Of a stretch of 64,000 nt of DNA, positions 34,991 to 44,373 are shown one piece after another. The stretch is from Saccharopolyspora soli (lineage in GTDB: Bacteria; Actinomycetota; Actinomycetes; Mycobacteriales; Pseudonocardiaceae). The translations under genes and the position numbers were made by a program. Numbering within the stretch: position 1 is the first letter of the stretch; the number at the start of each line of letters is the position of its first letter. Location: the NCBI RefSeq assembly GCF_022678645.1, contig NZ_JALBWV010000008.1, positions 124,001 to 188,000 on the forward strand, in the 5' to 3' direction. The notes below the pieces were generated by a model that saw only the letters and a program-made list of their open reading frames with translations, was not told the origin of the DNA and did not search any database.

Positions 34991-36553
34991 CTACCGCCCG
35001 AGGACGCCGCCGGGTACGCCGGAAGTCGAGTCCCAGGTGTCGGTTTCCTCCAGGTTGAGCGTGTTGTGGTTGCGTTCGCCGCTGCTGCCATCGGCGGCCC
35101 CGGCCCCGGTCATCGGCGGCATGAGCGGCGATCCGCCGGTCGCCGCCGAAGTGCCCGGCGGCGTCGCCGCAGTCGGTAGTTGTTCGGCACGGGGGAGATT
35201 GGCGGAGGTCGGAACGGAGGAAAGCACGTCGTCGGCGAGCGCGGGATTGGTCAGCGCACCCCCAACGGACCCGCTGGGAACGGCAATCCGGCTGCCGGAC
35301 GCCGATGTCGCGGCAGTCGTACTCGATGCTGGCGCGGGCGTGTCAACAGTGGCGGGTGCTGGCTGGACGCCAGGAGCGCCGGTGGTGGACTGCGCCGTGT
35401 TTCCGAAGGCACCGCCCGGCATACCGGCTTCGAGTGCCGAAGCCGTGCGGAAATCCGGCGACAGCGCGGTGAGGGTCTGCTTCCGCGAACGCTGGTCCTG
35501 CTGCCCGTCGCTGCCGACGGACATCGGTACCGACGGAGAGGTGACCGTTCGTCCCGTGTCGGCGGAAAGCACCTGCCCGCCGGACGACTCCAGGGTTGGT
35601 TGGGACAATTCCAGCATGTTGGGATCCACACTGGACAGATCGGTTTGGGCGGACCTGGATTTGTCCTGCGATTTCCCGACAACCCCCGCGCCGGTAAGCC
35701 CCATGACCGGGGACGATGGACTGGCAGTAGCGAAGACGCCACCGGAGAGCGAGGCGGGTGAGGCGTCGGTTGCGGAAGCACCACCGCTCAGCTCCGAACC
35801 AGTGCTTCGGCCCAGCACACCGGAATCTCCCCCGGCCGACGGCGTGGCCGCCCGCACTCCGGTTCCGGAAGACACCACGCCGGTGTTGGCGCCGCCCGAT
35901 CCCGCAGCCGGTCCCGACGATGCCCCGGCCGACGGATTCGCATTGCCGCTCGACGCCGGGGATCCCTCCGCGGCACCGGTGCTTCGTTGTGCGAACTCCC
36001 GGAACTGGCCACCGATCTGCCGGTATGCGGCGCCCAGTTGAGCCATGATCTGCTGGGCGTGCTCGTCCAGCGCTTTTTCCTGCTGCTGGTGCGCGGTCTG
36101 CGCGGCGGGATCGCCCGCGGCCTTCGGGTCGGCCGCCAGCGCGTCCCTGGCCTGCTGGCGCTGGCTCTGCAGGTCCGAGATCTGACGCTGCGCGGTGGCC
36201 AGGGCATCGCCGAGCTGGCCCATCAGCGAGAGGTAACTCGGTGCGCTGAGGATGTCGACGAATCCGTCGATCTGCTGCGAGTACTTCTCCGCGGCTGCGG
36301 CGAAGGCATCGGCTCCTACGCCCTGCCAGGGTTGCTCCAGCCGCCGGATTTCGCCGCGCAGTCCGTCCGCCCTCGACTGCAGCCACTGGGAGACCGCCTC
36401 GAATTGCCCGCCGTCCTGGTAGAACCGCTGCGCGTCGGCCTGGGCCAGCGCGGCCGCGGCGGAATCGACCGTGTACTGCTCCGCCGATTCCGCCGCGGGA
36501 TCGATTTGTGGTCCTGGCGTGGCCGGGTCCATGTCCGGCGTGGCCGGGCTCAT
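34991..36553 (-). CDS. WXG-domain protein with long Ser/Ala/Gly-rich C-terminus
   Basis: In this 520-residue protein, residues 25 to about 190 form a helical domain with a real WxG turn (EQPWQGVGADAFAAAA), a second long helix and a Gln/Ala-rich coiled coil (ISDLQSQRQQARDAL). The remaining 320 residues are low-complexity, rich in Ser, Gly, Ala, Pro and Thr with no Cys, and look disordered. AGGAGG precedes the ATG. The short spacings (33 bases to the YbaB gene, 36 bases from the upstream gene) support one operon. It is likely a secreted or surface-exposed T7SS substrate; no enzymatic motif is visible. Confidence 0.75.
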   Translation of the reverse strand: MSPATPDMDPATPGPQIDPAAESAEQYTVDSAAAALAQADAQRFYQDGGQFEAVSQWLQSRADGLRGEIRRLEQPWQGVGADAFAAAAEKYSQQIDGFVDILSAPSYLSLMGQLGDALATAQRQISDLQSQRQQARDALAADPKAAGDPAAQTAHQQQEKALDEHAQQIMAQLGAAYRQIGGQFREFAQRSTGAAEGSPASSGNANPSAGASSGPAAGSGGANTGVVSSGTGVRAATPSAGGDSGVLGRSTGSELSGGASATDASPASLSGGVFATASPSSPVMGLTGAGVVGKSQDKSRSAQTDLSSVDPNMLELSQPTLESSGGQVLSADTGRTVTSPSVPMSVGSDGQQDQRSRKQTLTALSPDFRTASALEAGMPGGAFGNTAQSTTGAPGVQPAPATVDTPAPASSTTAATSASGSRIAVPSGSVGGALTNPALADDVLSSVPTSANLPRAEQLPTAATPPGTSAATGGSPLMPPMTGAGAADGSSGERNHNTLNLEETDTWDSTSGVPGGVLGR

Positions 36554-36589
36554 TCGAGTTCCTCCTCGGTTCGCATGACGTTCGCCGAA

Positions 36590-39500
36590 CTATCCGTCCC
36601 GGCCGAGCACGGGGGAGACGGTGCCGCTGACATCCTCGTCCCAGGCTCCGCCGTCCTCGCTCAGCCAGGTGCTTCGTTGCCGCTCGGCATTGCCGTTGGC
36701 CCCCATGCCTCCCATACCGCCCATCGGCGGCATCATCGGCGGCATGCCGCCGCCCATCGCGCCTTGACCCATCCCGCCCATCGCGCCGCCCTGGGTGGCG
36801 GCGACGAGGTTGCCCTGCGGGGTAGCGGGCGTCGAGGCATCCAACGACGAGCCCATGGAGTTTCCGAGTTCCGGCGAGAGACCACCGGCGCCGATGCTGT
36901 CCGGCAGCGAGACACCGCCACCACCTCCTGCGCCACCACCGGGCGAGAGGAAGTCGGCCAGTTCGCCGGTCGGATCGTCCGGTGCCCGCAGTTCGGCTAC
37001 GGCCTGGTCGCCCGCAGTGCGACTGGCGTCGACCACGTCGTTCATGACGTCCTTGACCTCGCCGACATCCAGCGGCCCACCGTCCGCCGACAGTTCCCGC
37101 AGGCTCTGCTCCCCGGCGGAGCGGGCCTGCTCGACGACATCGTTGAGCGCGTCCTGGGCTTCCGGAGAATGCGCGGCCTCGGGACCGAGCAACTGCTCCA
37201 AGCTCTGCTCCCCGGCGGAGCGGGCCGCGTCCGCCATGTCGTCGACGATGCCGTCGACCTGGTCGGGAGTGATCTCGTGGCCACCGCCCGCCGTACCGTC
37301 GGAGCCGCCTCCGGTGAGTTTGTCGAGCGCATCCTGTCCCGCGTCTTCGGCGGCGTCGGTGGCGGTCCCTCCCAGGTCTCCTCCAGAACCCGCGCCGGAG
37401 TCCCCGCCGCCCAAGCCGCCGGAGTCGCCGGTGAGGCCAGCGAGTGCCTCATCACCGGCCTTCTTGGCGGCGTCGGTGGCGTTGTCGAGTGCCTTGTCCA
37501 CGGCATTGGGGTCCACACTTGAGGTTCCCGGCTTGCCGGAGCCTGGAGCGTTCGGGTCGAGGGCACCGCCGGAACCGGATCCGCCACCCTGGCCACCGCC
37601 GGAGTCGCCGGTGAGGCCAGCGAGCGCTTCGTCACCAGCTTTCTTGGCGGCGTCGGTGGCGTTGCCGAGTGCGTTGCCCACGGCATTGGGGTCCACACTT
37701 GAGGTTTTCGGTTTGCCGGAGCCACCCGCCGAGTCCGATGAGGACGGTCCGGTCTTGGAGTTCCCCGAGCCGCTGCCGCCGCCGGTCGAGCCTCCGATTC
37801 CGCCGGGTCCCATGCCGCCAGCCCCGGAACTTCCAGTACCGCCACCGGAACCCGTCCCGCCATCGGAGCCCAGCTGGGAGAGTGCGTCGTCGCCCGCTTG
37901 CCGGGCACCGTCCAGCGCCGAGTTGATGGCGCCGGTGTCAATCCCGTTCCCGGTACCGCTTTCTTTCGACCCCGAGCCGCCGCCGGTACCGCCAGCGGAG
38001 CCCGTGCCGCTGCTACCGGAACCTGTCCCGCCGCCGGTACCGCCACCGATGCCGCCGCCGGAACCCGTTTCGCCGCCGGTGCCACCGCCGGAACCGGACC
38101 CACCGCCGGAACCAGTACCGCCGTCGGAATTCAGCTCGGAGAGTGCGTCGTCGCCCGCCTTTTGAGCGTCGTCGATGTTCTCGTTGGCTTTGTCTATTTC
38201 GTCGCTGTAGTCCTTGTTGTCGGACCCGTCACCGGAACCGTCGTTCTTACCGGAGCCGTCGCCGGAGCCGGAGCCGTCGCCCGAACCCGATCCGCTACCG
38301 GACCCGGACCCGCCGCCGGAACCCGATCCGCCGCCGGAACCCGATCCACCGCCGGAACCCGATCCACCGCCGGAACCCGACCCGCTACCGGAACCCGATC
38401 CGCCACCAGAGCCCGACCCGCCACCAGAGCCCGACCCGCCACCGGAACCGCCGTCTCCGGTCGTGGGCAACTCGGCTTGCAGCGGTGTCAGGCTGCTTCC
38501 GTTCGAGTCGTAGTTGTCGGCGACGGTGCCCACCACTTTGCGCGCGGTGTCGAGGAGTTCCTCCGCCACATCCGACGCCACCTTCGCGGCCGCGTCCTTG
38601 CCTTGAACCGACGACGGCAGGGAGGCGAAGGCGTCCGCGTAGGCCGCGGCTTTGGTGTACGCCTCGACGATTGGAACTATCGCGCTCTTCGCCCGAGCGG
38701 CCATGTCCGCGGCGTTCGCGATGCGCTCCGCGTACCCGCTCTCCTTGAGCGAGTCCACCACTTCACCCGCCGAGTCGAGCAGCCGTTTCCCGAAGCCCTG
38801 GAAGGCATCTCCAGCGGCACCCTCGAAGGAACCCTTGACCTTCTCCACCTGGCCGCGCAGTGACTCGTGCGCGTCGGAAAGATTCTGGGTCATCGTCTGG
38901 AACGACTGGGCGGCGGAGTGCAGCGTGGTGGGATCACCGTTGAGCGCCTGGATGACCTGTGACATGGAGAAATTGCTGTAATCCTCCAGCGGGGCCGCGG
39001 GCGTCGCACCAATGGAGCCGCCGGAGCCGGAACCACCGCTGGAGCCGGAACCGCTGTCCGAGTCGGAGTCCGCGTCCGAGTCGCTGTCGGAGTCCGAGTC
39101 GCTGTCGGAGTCTGAATCGCTGTCGGAGTCTGAATCGGAGTCGGAGTCTGAATCGGAGTCGGAGTCTGAATCGCTGTCGGAGTGTGAATCGGAGTCGGTG
39201 TCCGAGTCGCTGTCATCGGCGGGATTCGATCCCAAGATGCCGGTGTAACCCTCCGGAAGTGGGTTGTCGTAGGAGTCGTCGTCCGAATCCGAATCCGAGT
39301 CATCGTCCGAGTCGGAGTCCGAATCCGAGTCATCGTCCGAGTCGGAGTCCGTGTCCGAATCGGAGTCCGAGTCGTCGTCCGAGCTGGAGTCGGAGTCCGA
39401 GTCGCTGGTGCCATCCTCCGAATCCGAAACGCCGACGGCCTCGTCCGCATTGCGGACGTCGTCCTCCATGCCGTCCAGGTAATCCTCGGCACCGTGGATC

Positions 39501-39745
39501 TCCTCGTCGGAGAAGTTCCCGTGCCGCCCCATGAACTCGTCCGACTCGCTGCGCGCATCATCGCGCATGCTGTCGAAATAGCCCGGATTGGCGCTGATGC
39601 TGCCAGCGTCCTTGCCCCGTTCCCGTACTTCGTCGACCGTGTCGATGACGTCGCCGGGACCGTCATCCTTGGGCGAATCAGTGCTCGAACCGCCGTCGCC
39701 GCCCGAACCGCTGTTGTCCTCGTCATCGGGACCAAACATGCCCAT
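36590..39745 (-). CDS. 1051-residue repeat protein: Ser-Asp repeats, WXG-like domain, Gly-Ser linkers and helical repeats
   Basis: GGAGGAAG precedes the ATG. Residues 1-110 are acidic; about 115-245 are Ser-Asp dipeptide repeats like those of staphylococcal Sdr proteins; about 255-420 are a helical domain with a WXG-like turn in which Phe replaces Trp ([12 protein letters not shown]); after about 430 come Gly-Ser-rich linkers that separate about eight short helical units with the core A..AG..AL..L; the C-terminus is Met/Gly-rich. No membrane anchor is seen. The domain order suggests a T7SS-exported, extended surface or matrix protein. High Asp content may bind calcium; this is inference. The repeats are a likely source of copy-number variation and assembly error. 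Confidence 0.78.
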   Translation of the reverse strand: MGMFGPDDEDNSGSGGDGGSSTDSPKDDGPGDVIDTVDEVRERGKDAGSISANPGYFDSMRDDARSESDEFMGRHGNFSDEEIHGAEDYLDGMEDDVRNADEAVGVSDSEDGTSDSDSDSSSDDDSDSDSDTDSDSDDDSDSDSDSDDDSDSDSDDDSYDNPLPEGYTGILGSNPADDSDSDTDSDSHSDSDSDSDSDSDSDSDSDSDSDSDSDSDSDSDSDSDADSDSDSGSGSSGGSGSGGSIGATPAAPLEDYSNFSMSQVIQALNGDPTTLHSAAQSFQTMTQNLSDAHESLRGQVEKVKGSFEGAAGDAFQGFGKRLLDSAGEVVDSLKESGYAERIANAADMAARAKSAIVPIVEAYTKAAAYADAFASLPSSVQGKDAAAKVASDVAEELLDTARKVVGTVADNYDSNGSSLTPLQAELPTTGDGGSGGGSGSGGGSGSGGGSGSGSGSGSGGGSGSGGGSGSGGGSGSGGGSGSGSGSGSGDGSGSGDGSGKNDGSGDGSDNKDYSDEIDKANENIDDAQKAGDDALSELNSDGGTGSGGGSGSGGGTGGETGSGGGIGGGTGGGTGSGSSGTGSAGGTGGGSGSKESGTGNGIDTGAINSALDGARQAGDDALSQLGSDGGTGSGGGTGSSGAGGMGPGGIGGSTGGGSGSGNSKTGPSSSDSAGGSGKPKTSSVDPNAVGNALGNATDAAKKAGDEALAGLTGDSGGGQGGGSGSGGALDPNAPGSGKPGTSSVDPNAVDKALDNATDAAKKAGDEALAGLTGDSGGLGGGDSGAGSGGDLGGTATDAAEDAGQDALDKLTGGGSDGTAGGGHEITPDQVDGIVDDMADAARSAGEQSLEQLLGPEAAHSPEAQDALNDVVEQARSAGEQSLRELSADGGPLDVGEVKDVMNDVVDASRTAGDQAVAELRAPDDPTGELADFLSPGGGAGGGGGVSLPDSIGAGGLSPELGNSMGSSLDASTPATPQGNLVAATQGGAMGGMGQGAMGGGMPPMMPPMGGMGGMGANGNAERQRSTWLSEDGGAWDEDVSGTVSPVLGRDG
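36980..38205 (-). repeat. about eight helical repeats separated by Gly-Ser linkers
   Basis: Successive units read [45 protein letters not shown] (twice, nearly identical also in DNA), [45 protein letters not shown] and [15 protein letters not shown]. They are joined by Gly/Ser-rich linkers of variable length. The two central units share long identical DNA stretches (37435-37520 and 37615-37700), a sign of recent duplication. Confidence 0.8.
39010..39400 (-). repeat. Ser-Asp dipeptide-coding repeat tract
   Basis: The DNA alternates TCGGA/TCCGA hexamers on the plus strand and encodes Ser-Asp repeats with few interruptions; one non-repeat island ([14 protein letters not shown] region, about 39220-39270) splits it into two blocks. 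It is the most repetitive hexamer tract in the window. Confidence 0.9.
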
Positions 39746-40015
39746 CGGTGTGCTTCCTCCGTGCTCGGTGGCGAGGAGTCCCCTTGGGGCGAAGGCGGTT
39801 CTGCTACCAGACGCCGTGGACCGCGGGAACTCGTGGTTGGCGGGTTGATCCGGTCAAGGCCGAAGAGCGTGCTATGCGCGTCGCGTCCAACGCCTGAGCA
39901 CCACCTTCGGTCGGTATTGCATGGGGAATGGCCCACCCGGAACGTGGCGGTTGGCGGCGGAGACCTTCCTGGGTGAGCCGGGCGATGGGATCGGATGTCG
40001 CATCGGGTCGCGAAC
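39746..40015. promoter_or_regulatory. 270-base leader region upstream of the Ser-Asp repeat protein
   Basis: This is one of the longest gene-free gaps inside the leftward array and may contain an internal promoter for the downstream toxin block. No clear -10/-35 pair or riboswitch-like structure can be assigned by eye. Confidence 0.3.
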
Positions 40016-40408
40016 TCAGACCTTCTGCTCCGAACCTCCGCTGAGACTCGGGGCCAGGTTGTCGACCCGAGTCTCCATGTCGCTGACCGTGTCCTCCAGG
40101 TCGCCGTTGAGCTTGCGCACCTTCTCACCGTTGCTCTGGTCCGTGGACTCGATCTCGCTGGCGATCTGCTGGAGCTTCTGGCCCACTTCCTGCAGGGCCG
40201 CGCTCAGCTCGTTGCAGTGCTGGTGCAACTCGTCGCGACGGGTCGTGATGAGTTCCCGGAGCCAGTCGCCGACCTGGAAATCACCGGGTTTCGGGTTGAT
40301 GTCGTTGAGCGTGCTGTAACCGCGGACATCCGACCCGAGCGTCTTGATCGCCTCGCCGGAACTCTTGACCGCAGCGGGTTCGAGAGTGGTCTTGTCACCG
40401 TTGGGCAT
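40016..40408 (-). CDS. small coiled-coil T7SS-associated protein
   Basis: This 130-residue protein is mostly helical with heptad-like hydrophobics (LSAALQEVGQKLQQIASEI, then VRKLNGDLEDTVSDM), and has a single Trp in GDFQVGDWLREL. It has no signal peptide or TM segment. The size, the helix-turn-helix hairpin and the position among WXG100 genes suggest an ESX-secreted or structural protein of the EsxA/EspC kind. The precise family is uncertain. A GCGGAGCG ribosome binding site lies upstream. Confidence 0.65.
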   Translation of the reverse strand: MPNGDKTTLEPAAVKSSGEAIKTLGSDVRGYSTLNDINPKPGDFQVGDWLRELITTRRDELHQHCNELSAALQEVGQKLQQIASEIESTDQSNGEKVRKLNGDLEDTVSDMETRVDNLAPSLSGGSEQKV

Positions 40409-40521
40409 GATGTAACGCTCCGCAATCGCGCATGATCAGGTATGGGTACGTGCCGATAGCAGCGCGGTGCCGGGCGCTTTCCGGCACCGCGCCACGTGAA
40501 GCGGGTGCTGACAGCCGCCAG

Positions 40522-40812
40522 TTACGCGAAGGTCTGGGCCGTGGACCTGTCGGTGTTTTTCATGTTGTCGACAGTGTCGTTGGTGGTAGCGGCCGTTCTG
40601 GCCAGGTGTTGACCCATGTCGTTTAGCGCAGTGCTGAGATCCTGGGACTTCTGGCCGTACGTCACGGCTGTCTCGGCGTCGAAGTTCGCCAGCGCTGCTT
40701 TGGTGTCGTTGGTCAACTCGCCCGTCAGTCCGTCGATCGTCCTAGTTCCTTGCTGCATGCGCTCGATGCCAGCAAGAAGTGCGTCGTACTGGTACTTGAT
40801 TTCATCGGCCAT
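40522..40812 (-). CDS. WXG100-like (ESAT-6 superfamily) small protein without Trp
   Basis: This 96-residue protein is of typical WXG100 length, with two amphipathic helices around a turn. The WxG is replaced by NFDAETAVTY and there is no Trp in the protein at all. AGAGGAG precedes the ATG. It is adjacent to another ESAT-6-like gene (40858-41214), and the two probably form the Esx-type heterodimer of this system, as in EsxA/EsxB pairs. That pairing is inference from order and size. Confidence 0.72.
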   Translation of the reverse strand: MADEIKYQYDALLAGIERMQQGTRTIDGLTGELTNDTKAALANFDAETAVTYGQKSQDLSTALNDMGQHLARTAATTNDTVDNMKNTDRSTAQTFA

Positions 40813-40857
40813 GGATGTACTCCTCTGGTCTCGGCTGGACGGCTGCTCTACTGGTGC

Positions 40858-41214
40858 TCACGACAGGAAGCTGGACATCGGGGTCGCCGGGCTCCCTGAA
40901 GACATGGGGATGGCCCCCTCCAGAGGCTTCAACTGAGCGCCGTTGTCGACGTCCCCTTGCTGCAGCTTGCGCGCGCCCTCGCGAAGCGTTTGCGCCATGC
41001 TCAGCAGGTCGTTCACGACCCGGGTCATCTGCTCCTGCCACTGCTGGTGCAGGTTCTGCAGGGCGACCATCATGTCCCCCTGGTTGGGGCCGACCAGCGC
41101 TTGGATATCAGCGGCCAGCTTCTTCTGCTCCGCCTTGACCGACTCCGCCGTCTGCTCGTGCTGATTCGCCTTCGTCTCCAGGTCGGAGACGGTCAGATTG
41201 GTCACTGGGGCCAT
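40858..41214 (-). CDS. WXG100/ESAT-6-like secreted protein
   Basis: This 118-residue helical-hairpin protein has an N-terminal helix (LETKANQHEQTAESVKAEQK), a turn near PNQGDMMVALQNLHQQW, a second helix and a short disordered Ser/Pro tail. The Trp lies in the second helix rather than in a WxG turn. It is the first small gene after eccB in the direction of transcription, with GAAGAGGTGG as ribosome binding site. It is the likely partner of the 96-residue neighbour. Confidence 0.75.
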   Translation of the reverse strand: MAPVTNLTVSDLETKANQHEQTAESVKAEQKKLAADIQALVGPNQGDMMVALQNLHQQWQEQMTRVVNDLLSMAQTLREGARKLQQGDVDNGAQLKPLEGAIPMSSGSPATPMSSFLS

Positions 41215-41348
41215 GTTCCACCTCTTCGGATCTGGGCGTCCCGCGCGTTCATGGAGACGTCCGGGAGCTCTGACAGCGCCAGTTCACCACCGGTCGGTGA
41301 TTTCGATTACCCTCCGGGGCGGAATCTGCTTCCACGCGGGGGTATCCC

Positions 41349-42785
41349 TCAGTTGATCGCGGCCGGTTGCGGACTGGCCGGATGCATCCGGACCGCAGCG
41401 GCGGGATCCAGTGCCGGACCGGTCGGCAGCAGCGAGAGCAGCGGAGTCGGGACCGGAACCGGGGGCACCCCGCCATATCCGAGGGTTGCCGCCACATCCA
41501 GGCTCGGCAGCGGATATTTCACGCCGAGATCCGACACCAGGAAGTGGGTCCCGGTGGGGACGCCGGGAGCGGGCTGGTCGCGTACCAGGACGCCCCGGTT
41601 CGGGGGCACCGTGATCCGTTGGGACGCGCCCGGCGACATCTGCCCGGTGCCGGTCGCTTCGGCACGGCTGACCAACCGGATCGTGGTTTCGCCCGCGGTG
41701 CGGCCGGTCACGGCGAACGCGGCGCAGGGCCGGAGGCTGCCTCCGATGCCGACCGACCGCACGCGCGGTGGGACCGGTGGATACCCCGCGGGCGTGCCGA
41801 GCGACGCGGACCTCGGGATGGCGGCCAGCACCTCCGGGCCGACCGCTATCGGTGCGGGCGGCTTGCCCGGGTAGGCGGCGGAGATGGCGGGATCCGCCAG
41901 CAGCAGGCTCGCCATCGTCGGCGTCAGCGGCGCGAAGCCGTCCGCGAGCAGCAGGTAGAAATCGGTCTTCCCGAGAACTGGGTTGCGCACCTCGTAGATC
42001 TGGCCGACCCGGCTCGGTTGGCCTGCCACGCGCATTCCCGCGGAGCCTGCACCGGGAACCTTCGCCGAAACCAGGTCCGGCCCGGTGGCCAGCGCGTTGA
42101 TCCAACCGGTCGGCACCGGGAACGGGATGATGTCGCCGTAGCCGAGGGCGTTGACGGCGGTGGCGTTCGGCATGCGCAACCGCTTTCCCTGCCACACCAG
42201 GAAGGTTCCGGAGTCCGGTGTGGACACCAGTAGCCCTTCGTCATCGGTGAGCGGGGCACCGGGTGGGGCGCCGACCTGCAGATCGATGATCGGCACCTCG
42301 GCGCCGGAGGGCGATGCGACGGTGGCGACGCACGCGACCCACGGGTCGCTGATCAGGTTCTTGGCCGACGGCAGCGAATCCGGCGCGTCCGCGATCCCGA
42401 TCGGTGCCCCGCGCGGCACCCCTTGCAGGGAGTTCTGCGACACCGATTTCACCGTCGACTGCGGACTGTTGCTGGCCAGCATCGCGGAGGAGTAGTTCAG
42501 CACCGGGTGCAGCACGCCGTCCAAGTACAGGAACCGGGTGCCGGTCTCCTTGGCCACTATGACAGTGCCCGGCGCCCGCCAGGAGTTGTTGCCACCGGGC
42601 ACGACCATTCCGTACACGCCGAAACCGGCCACCACGAGCCCGCCGAGGAGGGTGCCGATGACCGCTCCCACCACGAACCGCCGGGTCGGGGTGGCCTGTT
42701 CGTCCGGGCGGCCCCGCATCAGCGCCGAAACCAGCCGCCCCACCATGAAGAAGTAAGCCTGCACCTGGTCGCGGCGGGACTGCAT
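41349..42785 (-). CDS. eccB: type VII secretion protein EccB
   Basis: The 478-residue protein starts exactly as EccB proteins do (MQSRRDQVQAYFFMVGRLVSAL). It has one TM helix at about 36-62 and a large extracytoplasmic region with the repeated R-type domains of EccB, including LLLADGFAPLTPTMASLLL and a Pro-rich C-terminus. Cys152 and Cys354 are the only two outside Cys residues and are placed to form the conserved EccB disulfide. EccB is part of the core T7SS membrane complex with EccC and EccD. AGGAGA precedes the ATG. It follows eccD by 51 bases on the same strand. Confidence 0.95.
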   Translation of the reverse strand: MQSRRDQVQAYFFMVGRLVSALMRGRPDEQATPTRRFVVGAVIGTLLGGLVVAGFGVYGMVVPGGNNSWRAPGTVIVAKETGTRFLYLDGVLHPVLNYSSAMLASNSPQSTVKSVSQNSLQGVPRGAPIGIADAPDSLPSAKNLISDPWVACVATVASPSGAEVPIIDLQVGAPPGAPLTDDEGLLVSTPDSGTFLVWQGKRLRMPNATAVNALGYGDIIPFPVPTGWINALATGPDLVSAKVPGAGSAGMRVAGQPSRVGQIYEVRNPVLGKTDFYLLLADGFAPLTPTMASLLLADPAISAAYPGKPPAPIAVGPEVLAAIPRSASLGTPAGYPPVPPRVRSVGIGGSLRPCAAFAVTGRTAGETTIRLVSRAEATGTGQMSPGASQRITVPPNRGVLVRDQPAPGVPTGTHFLVSDLGVKYPLPSLDVAATLGYGGVPPVPVPTPLLSLLPTGPALDPAAAVRMHPASPQPAAIN

Positions 42786-42836
42786 GCGTTTCTCCTGATG
42801 TTTCGTAATCCGATGCCGGACGTTTGGTCGAGTGCG

Positions 42837-44234
42837 TCAGCCCGCGAGTCCGCGCACGAGCATGTAGACGTCGAGCACGGCCAGCAGCAACGGGATGATT
42901 GCGAGTGCGGAGAGGGTTTCCAGGATGTCCACCGCCCGGCCCCAGTAGGGGCGCAGCTTGCGTCCGGGCAGAGTCTTGCTCGCTACCACGAGCAGCAGCG
43001 CCAGCAGCAGCGCGCAGGCGAACGCGAACCAAAACCTGTTGAACGGATCGAAACCAGCGACGAGCCGGAGCGCGTCCGCGCTGAGGCCGAACCCGGCGGG
43101 CACCAGCAGCGCCCACCGCTGGCGGGCCCCGTCGATGTGCCGGGAGCGCAGCAGGAGCAGCAACCCGGCCACCGCGACCATGATCATTTCCCACATCGCG
43201 CCGGTGTGGACGACGATGGCGAACAGCACCACCTGCAAAGCGCCCAACGTCAGGTACAACCCGGTCATGTAGCGGTTCGCCACCGCCGAGCGCTGCACCA
43301 CGATCTGATGTGGAATCGGATCGGTGTCCTCGGTGAACTCGTCGGCGGTGGTCGGGAGCATGGGCAGGCTCAGCCCGGCGAGTCGGAACGCCGACGTCGG
43401 CACGAAACCGAGCGTGATCAGGCAGAGTACGAGCCCGATCGCAGCGGCTTGGCCGGTGTCGGCGGGCGTGGTGGTGTTGATCAACGCCGTGACTGCGCCG
43501 AGCACGGCGGCGAACAACGCGCTGACGAACAGCAGCGCGGAATCGGCTGTCCCGAGCAGGCCAGCGGCCAGTGCCACGACGACGAGCACGGCGGCGCACG
43601 TCACGTTCAGGTCGATGCCCGCGCCTGCCTGCACGGCCAACGGGAGCAGCCACCCGCACAGCGCGGCGTAGGGCACGGCCAGCAACGCCAGCACCGTTGC
43701 GGTCATCGTGTCCGCTGTGCTTCGCGCGATCGCAGTCGCAGCGACGAGCAGGGCCAGCCCGGTCGCTCCCGACGCGATCGTCCGCACGAACGTCGATCCG
43801 TCCATGGTGAGCACCAGCAGGCCGAGCACGAGCGAGAGCCCGGCGAACGCCAGCAGCATCCACCTGCTGAGCGCGTTCGTCCACGCGTCCGAACGGCGGC
43901 GGACCTGCTCCGCGATTCCGTCCACCAGGTCGTCGAAGTCGATTTCCGGCAGGCTCGCCGCTCGAGGTCGCAAGTGGACGGTCTCACCGTCGAGCAGCCC
44001 CAATTCGGTGGCGGTGCGGTTTTCGTCCAGCGGTGCTTTGCCGAACCGTTGCAGCACCCACCCTTCGTGCTCCACACCCTCGTCGGCCAGTTCAGGACCG
44101 GCGTGCTGCAGGATCGCGGGCAGCATGTCGACGAGCGCTACATCGGTGGGCAGCGCCAGTTCTACCGATCTGTCCTTGACGAGTACCCGTAGTCGGCAGA
44201 GCTGGCTTGTGACATCCTTGGCGGCGTCTTCCAC
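42837..44234 (-). CDS. eccD: type VII secretion integral membrane protein EccD
   Basis: An N-terminal ubiquitin-like domain (LCRLRVLVKDRSVELALPTD ... LGLLDGETVHLRP) is followed by about 11 hydrophobic helices, the EccD layout that forms the secretion channel. The frame is open further upstream, but the homology begins near the GTG at 44234, which gives 465 residues, close to the family's usual length. AGGAAGG lies about 15 bases upstream; a second GTG at 44213 is possible. eccD is the first gene of the leftward array and is divergent from eccC. Confidence 0.93.
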   Translation of the reverse strand: MEDAAKDVTSQLCRLRVLVKDRSVELALPTDVALVDMLPAILQHAGPELADEGVEHEGWVLQRFGKAPLDENRTATELGLLDGETVHLRPRAASLPEIDFDDLVDGIAEQVRRRSDAWTNALSRWMLLAFAGLSLVLGLLVLTMDGSTFVRTIASGATGLALLVAATAIARSTADTMTATVLALLAVPYAALCGWLLPLAVQAGAGIDLNVTCAAVLVVVALAAGLLGTADSALLFVSALFAAVLGAVTALINTTTPADTGQAAAIGLVLCLITLGFVPTSAFRLAGLSLPMLPTTADEFTEDTDPIPHQIVVQRSAVANRYMTGLYLTLGALQVVLFAIVVHTGAMWEMIMVAVAGLLLLLRSRHIDGARQRWALLVPAGFGLSADALRLVAGFDPFNRFWFAFACALLLALLLVVASKTLPGRKLRPYWGRAVDILETLSALAIIPLLLAVLDVYMLVRGLAG

Positions 44235-44373
44235 GTTGGTGTCCGGTTTCCTTCCTGGCTGGCTGGCCGAGACCGCGACACGGCGGAACGTAGTGGTTCG
44301 CGCGCCGGGCGCGCGGGCCGGGACGGCTCCGCCGGGCAATCCGAGGGGAACCCCGCACCAGAGGAGACTTGCG
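44235..44373. promoter_or_regulatory. divergent promoter region between eccD and eccC
   Basis: Both directions must start transcription in these 139 bases. A perfect GC-rich inverted repeat with 8-base arms (CGCGCGCC and GGCGCGCG around a single G) lies at 44299-44315 and could be an operator or RNA hairpin. Promoter boxes are not clear. Confidence 0.4.

Noticed and set aside
38440..38480. LPTTG sortase-type motif in the Ser-Asp repeat protein
   Set aside because: It is internal, not followed by a TM helix and basic tail, so it cannot act as a sorting signal.
36980..38500. Collagen-like or silk-like protein
   Set aside because: Gly-Ser linkers lack the regular GXY period; they only connect helical units.
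42423..44192. A plus-strand frame of 589 codons opposite eccD/eccB
   Set aside because: Shadow of the membrane protein gene; Glu/Gln/Arg-rich with no domain.
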